From Batillaria attramentaria (lineage: Eukaryota > Mollusca > Gastropoda > Batillariidae), in assembly GCA_018292915.2 (NCBI GenBank), contig JACVVK020000015.1, positions 191,001 through 255,000 on the forward strand: a stretch of DNA of 64,000 nucleotides, read 5' to 3'. Numbering within the stretch: position 1 is the first letter of the stretch; each line of letters starts with the position of its first letter. Of this stretch, positions 49,117 to 60,762 are shown piece after piece. Position numbers and translations under genes: made by a program. A model generated the notes under the pieces. The model did no database searches, was not told the DNA's origin, and saw only the letters and a program-made list of their open reading frames with translations.

Positions 49117-49365
49117 GTGTTTGGGGGTTTAGCGTCCTTTTCCACCACGTTACGGAGGGCGGTAAGGGGTAAGAGGGGTTGGAGTGGGTGGGTGTTTGGG
49201 AGTTTAACGTCCTTTTTCACCACATACGGGTGATATCAAAGACAGGGTAACGATGAAAAATCCAGCACAAATAATTATTTGGCCCCATCCGGGATTCGAA
49301 CTTAGAGCCGAGAATTGGAAGTCCAACGCTCTACCGGCCATTCGGCCACCCCGGCACCCCGGGGT
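49117..49365 (-). mobile_element. SINE family B, one full copy plus a tail fragment
   Basis: 49117-49150 has only the tail (TGTTTGGGGGTTTAGCGTCC); 49190-49365 is a complete copy with the head at right. The short piece is a partial duplication of the tail. Confidence 0.85.
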
Positions 49366-49454
49366 AAGAGTGGTGAGGGAGAAGGTGGGGGGGGGGGGGG
49401 AGGTGACAGTGTGTCAGGCGGAGGTTGGTAGGAGGTGTTGGTCACTGACGCACA

Positions 49455-49470
49455 ACAGCAGCAGCAACAA

Positions 49471-49504
<34 letters not shown>

Positions 49505-49530
49505 TCAGCAGCAGCAGCAACAACAAAACG
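49455..49530. repeat. (CAA/CAG)n trinucleotide tract
   Basis: Mixed CAA, CAG and CAT triplets, giving Q/N/T-rich frames; no gene. Confidence 0.88.
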
Positions 49531-50225
49531 GTCAGCATGTGCAACGAGGATCATTTACCCGCACACTCTTCGCAAGTTTACACGAGTCATAGCACGCACG
49601 ATTGACTGAGTGAGCGAAAAGTGTCCGAGGTGAATCTTGCGTACGCGAAACATGTCCCCGAGCTATCTCCTTCTGTATAACGTCCCCCCTTGTAAGAACG
49701 TGTAATGATTCTAAAACTTTCAGCGTTTCGACAAATTGGTCAATGATGGCATTATTTTCAAGAGGACATCGAAGTTTGAAAACAATCCAAAATGCTCATG
49801 ACTGAGCTGCCCCGGTATGGACAAAATGTAGCTCATTAAAATAAAATACAATAGACAAACAAAAATCGATTGTCAGCAAAAGCACCACTGTGCATGAATA
49901 AGTGTCTGTACATGCGGAAGTTGATGCAGAGGGAAAGCAAACTTACTCTGATCAACCTCGAAAAGACACTCCACGTGAAGAGAGACACTCCAAAGCGACG
50001 TGAAATCTGCACTGAACAAAACGTACGCACGTCCTGTGTCAACCGAATGAAGAGCTGTCTGTTTTCATGTGATACGCGAGGTACAGCGCTAATTTAGCGT
50101 GTAGCTCAGTCTGCACGGACCGAGACTCGACGGTTAGCCAAGACGGCGGGGAGTTATGCCCTGTGCTACTTCGATTCAACTGGTTTGGTGATGACTGGGG
50201 GTGGGGGGGGGGGGGGGGGGGGGGG
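49531..50225. other. No gene recognised
   Basis: Unique-looking sequence with a G run near 50198-50224. Confidence 0.5.
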
Positions 50226-50810
50226 TGTCGGGGTGGCCGAATGGTAGAGCGTTGGACTTCTAATGCTCGGGTCGTGAGTTCGTATCCCGGCTGATTTAGA
50301 TTTAGTCAAGTCATGTCATGTAAAAATGAAAGTACTATACGACAGTTGGCGTGGTTCCTACTGAAAAGCTTCCAGATCAGAAGAAAAGCAAGTTTCCAAC
50401 AGTAAATGTTTACATGTGTTGCTCCCGCCAGGTTGGTGGGCTTGGTGTAGCCAGCTTCCTGAGCCTTTTGTGCTTAATTTATGTGCCCAGTAGTTGTTGT
50501 GGTTTTTTTTTCTTCTGATGAAAATGGGTCCTTTTCTCGCAGGGTCCCAGTTCTCGCAATGTTGTGATGAAGTGCTAAATTTAGTCATTCTTGTATCATT
50601 TCATCTATGTATGTAATGCATCACAACTTGTGAGACGTGTTGATATAGGCCAAGGCCTAAACAACAATAAACTATGTCTGAGTCTGAGTCTGAGTCTGAG
50701 GCTGGGGCCGGATATTTGTGCTGGCTTTTTCGTCGATCCCCCGTCCTTGATATCACCCGTATGATGTGGAAAAGGACGATAAACACTCACCCCACCCCCC
50801 CCACCCCCCC
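50226..50810 (+). mobile_element. SINE family B, split by a retroposon
   Basis: Head at 50226-50297 (to TCCCGGCTGA), remainder at 50698-50810 (from GAGGCTGGGGCC). The interruption (about 50298-50697) ends with AACAATAAACTATG and (TGAGTC)n, a poly(A)-signal-plus-short-repeat tail, so it is a retroposon in the plus orientation. No ORF was recognised in it. Confidence 0.82.
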
Positions 50811-50978
50811 TAGGTGATGATTGGTCTCAGGAAGGGTCACATTTCTCAAGTTCTAATCGTTTTAATCGGTTTGCTGTTGCTGTTGTTGTTGTTTTTGTTG
50901 TTATTGTTGTTCGTAAACGACCCTTTTTTCACACTGACAAATCGAAATCCAGTGAAGAGTAATACCGAATGTTTACCA

Positions 50979-51243
50979 GCGCCCGCATGTAAAAGTCGAG
51001 GTTAATTTAACCCACAGACTAGGACAAAAGAAACCCCAAAGCAAGATTAAATACAAAAGGAAGCGAAGAAAGGAAGGAAAAAATCCTTCTATAATGGCTT
51101 AGGCACCTTGCTGGAATGGGCCCGCTTCTTGATTTGAAACAAAAAAACAACAGAAAATTTAACCCTAGAGCTAGTTTAGTTGGAGGTTAGACTCTAACCC
51201 GGGGCTAAAAGCTCTAACCTCGACTATTACATACGGGCCCTGG
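50979..51243. mobile_element. MITE family E
   Basis: Ends GCCCGCATGTAAAAGTCGAG and CGACTATTACATACGGGCC are inverted; the interior matches the copies at 5210 and 19039. Confidence 0.82.
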
Positions 51244-51289
51244 GAGGGGGGGGGGGGGGGGGGTGTTAGGGGAGTCGTTCCTCAACAAC

Positions 51290-51628
51290 AAAAGGATACG
51301 GACACAGCGTGGAAAGCATTTCATCTAATGCGCTGACTGTGTAAACGAGTCTGTATATTTTTTGTGTGTGTGTTCTTATTTTTGTTCTGTTTGCTATATC
51401 AGCAGTCTTTTTTGTCAATGCCTTGTTTTCTTTCTTACTTACCCATGCTTTGCTTTGTTTGATTGTGTTTTATTTCTGTTGCTGTAGTCTTTTCGGTTTA
51501 TGTTTTTGTTTATAGTTTTGTTTTGTTTTGTTTTTCTTTCTTTCTTTTTTTTTCTCTCTCTCTCTCTCTTCGTCTTCTTCACATGCCCCCAGAGGGTCTT
51601 GAAGAATGAATAAATAAACGAAACGAAA
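51290..51628 (+). mobile_element. LINE 3' UTR with CT tract and AATAAA tail
   Basis: T-rich UTR-like sequence, CT tract (about 51554-51570), CATGCCCCCAGAGGGTCTTG and GAATGAATAAATAAACGAAA. The same end occurs inverted at 53470. Confidence 0.65.
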
Positions 51629-51842
51629 ATGTACCAGAATCAGTCATCTGGGTCACAATATGGCATCTGAAACCACTGTGATGACTGGCCGGTACGTAAT
51701 TTGTTCTAGCAGTGTACCACGTACTGAGCAGACGACGTCATTTGGTCGCGGACTGAGGACCAGCCAGACGACGTAGGTTGGTGCTTATATTTAGAACCTT
51801 TGTCGAATCCCAACCTGTTCTACAATAGACTATAGACTTTAA

Positions 51843-52022
51843 GGGTAGGTGGGTGCGTGTTTGGGAGTTTAACGTCCTTTTCCACCAAATAAGGGTGATA
51901 TCAAAGACGGGGCAATGAGAAAAAAGGCCAGCACAAATATTTGGCCCCAGCCGGCGGGATTCGAACTCACGACCCGAGCATTGAGAGCCCAACGCTCTAC
52001 CATTCGGCCACCCCGGCTCCCC
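51843..52022 (-). mobile_element. SINE family B
   Basis: Complete minus-strand copy; the B-box region carries a small insertion (GCCGGCGGGATTCGAAC). Confidence 0.9.
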
Positions 52023-52262
52023 GACTACAGACTTTAAAAAAATCGTATTTATCTAATATTAGACCCCACAAGGTCTCGAAAACGGTGCAGCACTGTTCAG
52101 CGCCGGGTGTTTTCTGACTGACTGCAGCATCTGTACACCTCTAGTGTTTAATCTCTTGTAACTTCTGAACAAAAGCACCCAGTTACTCTTTTTTTTTAAA
52201 ATGGTAGCAAATTGGATGTAGTTTTGTTTTTGTTTATTTGTTTTGCTCCAACTACTCATGTG

Positions 52263-52436
52263 GGGAGCCGGGGTGGCCGAATGGTAGAGCGTTGGACTTC
52301 TAATGCTCGGGTCGTGAGTTGGTATCCCGGTTGGGGCCAAGTATTTGTGCTGGCGTTTTCATCGTTGCTCCGTCTTTGATATCACCCGTATGTGGTGGAA
52401 AAGGGCGTTAAACTCCCAAACACCCACCCACCCAAC
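52263..52436 (+). mobile_element. SINE family B, reference copy
   Basis: Complete: head GGAGCCGGGGTGGCCGAATG, B-box variant GAGTTGGTATCCC, ATTTGTGCTGGC, TCGTTGCTCCGTCTTTGATA, GTATGTGGTGGAAAAGGGCG and (CCCA)n tail. About 170 bp. The mutated B box may reduce its transcription. Confidence 0.92.
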
Positions 52437-52569
52437 TGCTCATGTAAATTTTTGAGAAAAAAAAAGAAGAAAAAAAAGGCGGTGTCTCTAAAAGGATATA
52501 ACACTATGCACCACGTTCGCCGAAATGCACGGTCGGTGTTCATCTCAGTGCATGCCGAAATGCGAGATT

Positions 52570-52716
52570 GTCGCCCTTTACCTCCACGTACGGGTGGTAT
52601 TAAAGACGGGGGCGACGAGAAAATGTCCAGCACCAGTATTTGGCCCCAGCTGGGATTCGAACTCGCGACCAGAGCACTGAAGGGCCAACGCTCTATCATT
52701 CGGCTGTCCCGGCTCA
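52570..52716 (-). mobile_element. SINE family B, diverged
   Basis: Minus strand, from CCTCCACGTACGGGTGG to CATTCGGCTGTCCCGGCT; more diverged than its neighbours and lacks the tail. Confidence 0.82.
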
Positions 52717-52958
52717 GCAGGAGTTGCACAGGAAAAACTCCCGACCAGCTCTACTTGCACCCTTTGAGAGAACAATTGGTTTCGCTGATTACTCACCCTG
52801 TGGTACGCCGGACTAAATTTCGTCAGTCAGGCGTCAGTGTTTGCCTTGCGTTGTGACATGTTGCGTTGCGGGCAGCATGCAGCGATATTCATGAATACGC
52901 ATGAACAATATGTAATATTGATGTGCTCGCAAAACGATATTATCACATTGCAAGCAGC

Positions 52959-52961
<3 letters not shown>

Positions 52962-53019
<58 letters not shown>

Positions 53020-53022
53020 CAC

Positions 53023-53062
<40 letters not shown>
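52962..53062. repeat. (GT)n-(GCGT)n microsatellite
   Basis: GT run followed by about ten GCGT units. Confidence 0.95.
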
Positions 53063-53469
53063 ACTGTACCTTTGTCTATGGCGGAAAGGTGTGTCTAGCA
53101 ACTGATTCTGAATTAATAAAAAAAAAAAAAATTTCCTGTGTCAGTTTCATCACTTTCAATAGTCATTAATTTGTGATACACTTCCGCATCGTCACCAACA
53201 CAAGTGTGTAGTTGAGGGCCGTACCCGGTGATAATGCATATACACGACTTTGCGGGAAAACGCATCATCTGTAATCGCACTCGCTCACCCACTCTCGCCT
53301 TTTGTCCTTTCTGGGACATAGGCCACCGATGAGAACTGTCCAGGCCTCCCGACCCTGGAACAGTCTCTCCAGCTGTATCCAGGTGTCCAGTTGGAGATCC
53401 ATCCTCTCCGAGGACTGAAACATCCCTTGAAATTCTCGTTGGCGTTTTTGAAACAAGACTTTTTTGGGA

Positions 53470-53529
53470 CTTGGTTTCGTTTCGTTTATTTATTCATTCT
53501 TCAAAACCCTCTGGGGGCATGTGAAGAAG

Positions 53530-53571
<42 letters not shown>

Positions 53572-53915
53572 AAAAAAGAAAGAAAGAAAAACAAAACAAA
53601 ACTATAAACAAAAACATAAACCGAAAAGACTACAGCAACAGAAATAAAACACAATCAAACAAAGCAAAGCATGCGTAAGTAAGAAAGAAAACAAGGCATT
53701 GACAAAAAGACTACTGATATAGCAAACAGAACAAAAATAAGAACACACAAAAAAAAGAAAGAAAAACAAAAACAAAACAAAACTATAAACAAAAACATAA
53801 ACCCAAAAGACCACAGCAACAGAAATAAAACACAATCAAACAAAGCAAAGCATGCGTAAGTAAGAAAGATAACAAGGCATTGACAAAAAAGACTACTGAT
53901 ATAGCAAACAGCCCA
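53470..53915 (-). mobile_element. LINE 3' UTR, minus strand, with internal duplication
   Basis: Complement of the 51290-51628 end. About 181 bp is duplicated in tandem: ACAGCAACAGAAATAAAACA and GCATTGACAAAAAGACTAC-like stretches recur from about 53615 and 53796. A GA tract lies at about 53532-53568. Confidence 0.72.
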
Positions 53916-54104
53916 GTGCCTAACCCATAACCTGGAGGACCAGTGGATCGCACTTTGTCAGGCCTCTGGCCTGTACGGCTTTGGTGGCCCCACCAGGAGA
54001 CTTAGCCACCGCTGGCAACGACAGCAAAATTGACTACGGTTTAACTGCTTCATTCATAGTCTCAGAAGACAGCATATTACTCCTACTCCTACTACTACAC
54101 TACT

Positions 54105-54260
54105 ACTACTGAACCAAACACGCACGCTACCGTGAATCACACGCATCCTCTCACACAGTGGGCATGAACACATTGAAATCACGAGTTGCGATGGGTCAGT
54201 TCTGCAATGTAAGTTTTGGAGTATTAGAATTGCAAAATTTATTGTCAAATTCAGGCTAAT
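54105..54260 (-). mobile_element. Dispersed family C copy, partial
   Basis: Complement of CACGTGAGCG-type and GTGAGAGGATG motifs; the GGCGCTTTGAGCC part is missing. Confidence 0.65.
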
Positions 54261-54449
54261 CATTATTATTATTGTTATCATGATAAAAATGATAATAATG
54301 TGTTGACAATAATCCACACATTATTATCCGAGCACGAATCAGGAGGGTTTCATTAGTAATGATGGTGATGATGATGATGATGATGATCGATGACCACCTG
54401 TATGAAAGGCAAAAACGCCCAAGCTGACTGCATACTCAGTCATGCTTTT

Positions 54450-54507
<58 letters not shown>

Positions 54508-54828
54508 GTGGGGGGGGGGGGTTGAGAAAAGAAATAAGGATGGCGAGCACAACCCTCCCCACCCCGCACCCCCTTTCTAAAACGAAAAAGAAAACAAAAC
54601 GAGAAAAAAGAAGAAACTTAACAACGACGACAACACAAAACAAAACAAACAAAACAAACAACCCTCCACCTACCCCCCCCCCCCCGAGAAAAACCAAACC
54701 CAAAACCAAAACATCAACAAACAAAAAGAAAGCAGAACAAAACAGAAAACAAAAGCACCCCCCCCCCCCTCCGAGACAAAAAAAAAAAAACAACAACCAA
54801 AAAACAACAACAACAAAAACCCAAACTG
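54450..54828. repeat. GA tract and long A/C-rich stretch
   Basis: (GA)n at about 54452-54503, a G run, then A-rich DNA with C homopolymers. The long frames over it are compositional artefacts. Confidence 0.85.
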
Positions 54829-54960
54829 ACAAGAGATGCGTCTTGAGGTTCCGCTTGAAAGTCTTGTTGGCAGCAGACCCTGACTATTTGCGGTGAGCCA
54901 AGGGAAGGAGCTGGAGTTGCAAGCTTGAAAGCCCGCGAGAGCGGGGGCTGGGATCCTCTC
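54829..54960 (-). pseudogene. L2-like LINE C-terminal remnant
   Basis: Minus-strand reading 'NKTFKRNLKTHLLS' resembles the FK..LKTHLF end of L2-type ORF2. Very short and shifted, so tentative. Confidence 0.45.
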
Positions 54961-55122
54961 TGTGTTGCTTCTAATTGTTTCTTTGTCCGATTTGCAGGGA
55001 CTCGTCCACGCCGTCACGACATGACACACGCATAATCCTGACCTTCGTGGTATTACTAAACCAAGTCATGGAAAGAGCAGCTGTCAGACTTCCTGGTCTT
55101 GCCATTTGGGTGTCCTTTTCGA

Positions 55123-55127
<5 letters not shown>

Positions 55128-55178
<51 letters not shown>

Positions 55179-55212
55179 TTGTGTTTGTGTGTGTGTGTGT
55201 GTGTGAATGTGC

Positions 55213-55292
<80 letters not shown>
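55128..55292. repeat. (GT)n microsatellite
   Basis: Interrupted by GTATGTGTTTGTG and GAATGTGCGTATG variants. Confidence 0.96.
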
Positions 55293-55295
<3 letters not shown>

Positions 55296-55991
55296 TAAAG
55301 GGGAGGGGAGGGGAGGGGAGTTGGGCGCAGGTATGGGCACAAGCTGCTTTTGCAGAACGTTTTGTGTTGTTGTTTGTAAATCTTGGTTTTTGTTGTTGTT
55401 TTTTGATGTGGCATATGCATGGAATAGCGTCATTGTTCATATACAGCTTTAATGTTGATACGTACCACACGTATCGTGAGTAGAAGCATGCATCATGTAG
55501 AAGCATGCATCATAATCATCATCATCATCGTCGTCGTTGTCGTCGTCGTCATCATCATCATCAGTCTGCATTGAAATTTTACGGTCCACGCTGCCTCTTT
55601 AGTGTCTCTCCTTATGTCGCTATTTTGTAGTGTTCAACTGTTCATGAAAGCTGCTATGTATGTTTTTTTTTAAACCTTTCACCGCAGCTGTGCATGAAAC
55701 CCGGACGACAGCTGTTTCAACACACCCTGTTTATTTATGACTGATGGAAGTGATATCACAGTCAATTGATACTTTCATGATAAGTGTAGTATGGCAACAT
55801 ACTGCGTTTCAAGGTCGAAATCAATACTGCGTGGCCGGTTCCACTCACGCGTGCCTCTTGAATTGTTTATTCAGACGAAACTGGGCTGGTATTCATGAAG
55901 CTAAGATACACGCGCTCAAGTAGGCATATCCCAGTTCAGATTTATATACGAGGGAATATCTGAACGCGAGCTCTACACGCGTGTAAAGTTA
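55293..55991. other. No gene; CAT/CGT triplet tract
   Basis: A (CAT/CGT)n tract at about 55510-55563. No gene was recognised up to the mariner terminus. Confidence 0.55.
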
Positions 55992-56063
55992 CGAGGGCCA
56001 CTCATTATATTTTGCAACATGGCTTTTCAAGAACACTTGCAACCAGTCTGTCTACTCAAGGTT

Positions 56064-57080
56064 TTAGAAGAACCTCCCATCAGCCTGTACACAATTTGCC
56101 ATCGCCTCAAACCAGCTGTCCATGACACCCGACCACGTTGACTGGGGTAGGTCCAAAATGACGCCCTCGAACAATGCTCGGGCATCTTCTGCACTTCGAA
56201 ACCGCTTTCCCTTCAACTGCCTCTTAACGGAAGGAAGCAAAAAACAGTTACAGGGGAATAAGCCAGGGGAAGATGGTGGGTGGGTAACCAGCTGAACATT
56301 ATTTTCGGCTAGACAGTCTAGAGTTGCAGCTACTATGTGCGCGCTGGCACTTTCATGATGAAGCAGTAGACCACGGACACCCGCTCGGGGACGCTGTTTG
56401 CACCATGCCTGGAAGACTTTAGGCAAACAGTGGTTAACATACCAGTCAGCCGTAACCGTCTTTCTGTCCTCAAGCAGTATGGTGGCAAAGTGGCCAGATT
56501 TTGAAAAGAAACAGGCCATCATTTGTTTGGAAGCACTTCTGTTTCTTTTGAAGTTCACATGTGGGTTCTCACCTGGGAAGACCCACACCGCCGAGTGTTG
56601 CTTCGTTTCGGGGTCGTATTGGTATACCCAGGTTTCGTCTCCTGTTACGATCTCCCAGACCCGAGGGGACCTTCCTCCGTCAAATTTTCTTAGCATGTGG
56701 GTGCACCAGTTCACCCTACCCCGCTTCTGCTCTTCAGTCAGTTTGTAGGGGACCCAACGGGTACAACGTTTCCCTACGCCAAGGCAGTCGTGATGGATGC
56801 AAACGAGATTTCCCGATGAAATCTTCATGATATCCTGTGTTACAGCGTACACCATTTTTGGGTCCTTCTTAATTAGGGATTCTACCCTAGAGACGTTTTC
56901 TGGGGTAACGGTCGTTGCCATTCGACCACAACGGTCATCGTCTTCAACTGTTGTCTGGCCAGACATGAACCGTCGGAACCACCTAAAACCAGTGGCTTTG
57001 GACGGAGATTGATCTCCAATACAGTGTTTTAAACTTTGAAAACAGCCCTGAAAAGATTTTCCCCTGCAGTAGTCACAATA
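56064..57080 (-). pseudogene. mariner 1 transposase, main part
   Basis: The open frame covers the DNA-binding end ('CRGKSFQGCFQSLKH', 'SPSKATGFRWFRRF') and the catalytic domain ('WEIVTGDETWVYQYDPETKQ'). The remaining N-terminal 24 codons lie at 58410-58481, beyond mariner 2. Together the two parts make exactly 363 codons including the stop, in frame, so the ORF was open when mariner 2 arrived. Oddities: the second catalytic Asp of 'HHDNASAH' is Glu here ('HHESASAH') and the third, in 'SPDLAPCD', is Asn ('SPGLFPCN'); the 34-residue spacing is kept. The protein should be catalytically dead, independently of the insertion. The family is DD34D mariner. Confidence 0.93.
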
Positions 57081-58407
57081 CGAGGGCTGTTCAAATATTA
57101 ATGGGAATGGGCCTGCCATATTATAAGTAAACATCGCACAGAAAATAATTTTATACCAAAAGAAAATCTGGCTCAAGCCCTATAAACATGCAGAAAAGAA
57201 TGATGACATCATGACGCATTTTAGAGTATGACCTCATTAAAATCCTCATCCAAACTGCTGAGCCAGAAAACCATGGACGCCGAGAATGAGCATTTTCGCT
57301 TCTACACATTCATGAGGCTAAAACTCGGAAACAATGGCAAGAAAATCCTTCAAGATTTGCAAGCTGTTTTTGGAGCCAAGTGTGTCGGTAAGAGCACAGT
57401 TTACAGATGGGTCGAAGCTTTTCTAACTGAACAAGGGCCTTCAAGCTCAGGTACTAGTCCTGGCCGTCCACTCTCAGCTCGGAACGAAAGAAACATTGCC
57501 CTTGTGAAAAGCCTGATTGACGAAGATCCACATTCGACCATACGCGAGTTGAGTAAAGCATGTGACCTCTCTGTCGGCACCATACAGAGCATTCTGCATG
57601 AAGATCTTCAAATGAGAAACTTGGCTGCAAGATGGGTACCCCATCTCTTAACTGACGAACAAAAGAAACGGCGGGTTGATTGCTCACGCCAACTGCTTCA
57701 AGATTTTGAGCCAAATGGACCAAAACGCCTGTGTGACATAGTGACCGGTGATGAATCTTGGCTCACGTTTTACGGCATCCCCAACAAACGCTGCAACCGG
57801 GCGTGGGTAGGCCCAGATGGAGACCGACCAGTTGTCCTGAGGCCAGGATTTCAGAGCCGGAAGCGTTTTTTCTCTATTTTTTTTCAGCACCCAAGGCGTC
57901 GTGGCTTTTGATAGTCTTCCGGCGAAGGCTTCCATCACTGCCACGTACTATACCAAAGTGGTGCCCCGGAAAGTGGTGGATGCGATCTGCGAGCAGCGCC
58001 CAACCCTTGGAACCTCAAGGACCTTAATGCTGCATGATAATGCAGCCCCCCACAAAGCCAAGATCACCACGACCTTCCTAGAGGAAAGAGAGATCAAAGT
58101 CTTGGCCCATCCCCCCTACAGTCCGGACTTGGCACCGTGTGACTTCTGGCTCTTTCCTATCTTGAAAGAGCGACTCGCTGGACGCAAGTTTGATCGAATC
58201 CAAGACCTCTCAAAAGCCGTGAAATCAGAGCTCGAGGGTATCCCGAGGGAAGAGTACCAGAGGGCGCTTCACATGTGGCGAACAAGACTGGAAACATGCA
58301 TTCGGGTCAAGGGTGAATACTTCGAGGGGATGTAGAAGTTTGGAGTCGATCCGATGCAAGACACGTGAGTAATGGCAGCATTCCCAATAATATTTGAACA
58401 GCCCTCG
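57081..58407 (+). mobile_element. mariner element 2, nested in mariner 1
   Basis: 1327 bp, terminal repeats CGAGGGCTGTTCAAATATTA and the complement of TAATATTTGAACAGCCCTCG, about 28 bp each with one mismatch. TA duplicated at 57079-57080 and 58408-58409. It entered the coding region of mariner 1 in the opposite orientation. Structure fully preserved. Confidence 0.95.
57228..58335 (+). pseudogene. mariner 2 transposase with one frameshift
   Basis: The frame starts at 57228 and shifts by one base in a run of eight T near 57883; the second frame ends at 58335. The total of 1108 nt fits a single inserted T in a 368-residue protein. It carries paired helix-turn-helix sequence ('KSTVYRWVEAFLTEQ') and all three catalytic residues: 'VTGDES', 'LHDNAAPH' and 'SPDLAPCD', with 34 residues between the second and third (DD34D). 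Only the frameshift appears inactivating. Sequence clearly differs from mariner 1, so it is a different mariner lineage. Confidence 0.92.
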
Positions 58408-58481
58408 TACACCATGGCTCGAAAATCCCTTCCAGAAAGGTCAACACTGCTGGCTAAAGACCAGTCACTCTTACTGCACAT
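58408..58481 (-). pseudogene. mariner 1 transposase, N-terminal piece
   Basis: Starts with ATG at 58481 and reads 'MCSKSDWSLASSVDLSGRDF', then 'RAMVY' up to the TA. Continues in frame into the main part. Confidence 0.85.
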
Positions 58482-58631
58482 TTTGTCGCATGGAATATAA
58501 ATGGTTGTACGGAATCAAGTAATTTTTGTTTTCATAAGTATAATGAAACTGGTCTACGATGTGATGTAAACAGAAAAGTAGTGACGTCATTAGTTCGTCC
58601 AGGTTGCAAAACATAATGAGAGGCCCTCGTA

Positions 58632-58703
58632 CACGTCCAGAGTCGACTGTATTGACAGTCCAGGACACCAAGGAAGTACCCAAGTGCTCCTCCCCCCCCC
58701 CCC

Positions 58704-58759
<56 letters not shown>

Positions 58760-59008
58760 ATAACTCAAGTACAGGTAGAATCAAGAACATTTTTTTCATT
58801 TTTTTTCAAGATAAAAGTGCCCCCCCCCCCCCATCAAACAAACAAACAAACAATCCCAAAACAAAACAAAACAAAAAAACAACAACAATAACAACCAAAA
58901 CGCAAACAAAACAAAAAACAACAAGATGGCCACCAGCCCAATATGTTGTTTCCATTTAATCACCTGCTGTCGTCACGGTCGTTCTTTTGTAATGCCATGT
59001 ATTCGGGA

Positions 59009-59075
<67 letters not shown>

Positions 59076-59573
59076 GAATGGAAACAACTGACCGGGCTTG
59101 TCAGACCAATCTTGGTTTTGGAAGAGAGACGTCAAGTTGTTTTCTTTGAAATCTATGACATTTTCCTCATTGGGATGACGCATAATACATTTGACGTAAT
59201 AACTTTGACTCGGATACAATTCTTGAAATGAAAGCAGCCCCATGAAAATTAAAGTGTTGCTGCGGCGCAGTGTAAAGATCGAATTTATACCGGCTCAATG
59301 TGTTTAACAGACAAGTCTGCGCGGCGAACGTTTTTTCACTATGTGTTATGTCTGCTGCGCGCGCGCGCACACAGACACACACAGACATACGCGCGCGCGC
59401 GCGCACGCACGCACGCACGCACACAGACTTGCGCGAGCCGCGTTTGTGCATGTGCTCCATTGAGACCTATGTGGTGTTCTCTCACTCTACTATGCTATTG
59501 AGTGTGAGTCAGTGGGAAAAACAAAGCTCACTACATCAATGAAACTCCCGCTTTCCCCGTCTACAAATAGAGA
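58632..59573. other. No gene; CA tracts, A-rich and CG-rich repeats
   Basis: (CA)n at about 58708-58757 and 59011-59071; an A/C-rich stretch at 58820-58925; alternating (CG)n and (CGCA)n near 59358-59420. No coding exon. Confidence 0.75.
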
Positions 59574-59812
59574 CGGAAACGGTAATGACTGCGAAGTGGT
59601 TACAAGTTAAGCAAATAAAAGCGACATAAAAGGGACAGAAACCACTTAACTTTGACAAGGGACGGCACAGGTCGACGTTTCGGCTTTCGCCTTCTTCAGG
59701 ACATAAACAAATGATTTGTTTATGTCCTGAAGAAGGCGAAAGCCGAAACGTCGACCTGTGCCGTCCCGTGTCAAAGTTAAGTGGTTTCTGTCCCTTTTAT
59801 GTCGCTTTTATT
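59574..59812. mobile_element. Palindromic Penelope-related mobile unit, copy 2
   Basis: Arms at 59614-59712 and 59714-59812 (99 bp, one mismatch) around a single-base loop, with a 40-bp one-sided tail (59574-59613) at the left. The whole is the reverse orientation of copy 1. The perfect 12-bp duplication TACAAATAGAGA flanks it (59562-59573, 59813-59824). The arms are closer to the 34.8-kb UTR (GTCGACCTGTGCCGTCC) than those of copy 1. Confidence 0.9.
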
Positions 59813-60139
59813 TACAAATAGAGAACTTCCGAAAAGTGACGACACACCCCCAAGAAATGCCAGCATCACGTCAATCAAACATGACGTCGGCAAACTGACG
59901 CTGATACAGTTTTGCGTCAGTGCGCGTGTGCCTTTTCTGCGATGTTTGTGAGGCGTGTGGCTTGTGTAGAGGAAATGTGCTTTGAGTACAAATTTTCGCG
60001 TCAACTGACGATAACGGCTGCAGTGAATTTTTCTAATTTTTTTGTATATTTTTTATGGCACCCCAGGCTCATTATCTATGTATAGTAGGAGCGATTTTGA
60101 GATCTAAAGTGTGTTCACCAGCACTTCCATCAGGTACGG

Positions 60140-60720
60140 CTTACGCCAAAAGTATAAAAGCGACAACCTCCAAAATTCACTCAGTTGAGAGTCCGTATTC
60201 ATGCTATCTATGTCCAAAGAATGGAGTGGTTTAGGTAAATATTACGCCTTTAAACGCCAGAAAGCCACTTTTTTGGAAAAGGGCGATAACTCGCAAATCA
60301 TGTGTGCAATCGTACCTGGATCGGGCCTTCTATTCAACAATCTTGATTCATTTAGAAACCCCAAATTTGAAATCGATCGGTTCAGTATTTTCGGAAAAAT
60401 AGGCATCTGAACTGGGTTCACATGCAATGTCAACTCAGGCTCGGTTTACATGAAAACTATAAGAGCGACCATTTTACTAGTAGTGACTCTGTTCAGAGTC
60501 CGTATTCAAGCTATCTACTGCCAAACAATTGAGTGATTTAAATAAATATTACGCCTGTAAACGAAAGACAACCAACTTGTCTCAAAAGGGCGATAACTCC
60601 CAAATCACTTAAGCAATCATCACACGCTTGGTTCCTCTAATGTAACATTTTGATATATTTGGATACCCCAAATTTGAAGCCATTCGGTTCAGTATTTTCG
60701 AAGAAACGGGCCCGGACACA

Positions 60721-60762
<42 letters not shown>

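Larger units (their letters stand above)
55992..58629 (-). mobile_element. mariner element 1, interrupted by mariner 2
   Basis: Terminal repeats CGAGGGCCACTCATTATATT (left) and the complement of AACATAATGAGAGGCCCTCG (right) lie next to TA dinucleotides at 55990-55991 and 58630-58631. Without the nested element (1327 bp plus one TA) it is 1309 bp, a normal mariner size. Complete at both ends. Confidence 0.93.

Noticed and set aside
52382..52856. 115- and 154-codon frames around SINE B copies near 52.4-52.8 kb
   Set aside because: They are translations of SINE B in both directions.
57228..58335. Active mariner 2 transposase
   Set aside because: All catalytic residues are present, but a one-base insertion in a T run breaks the frame; only a sequencing error would make it intact.
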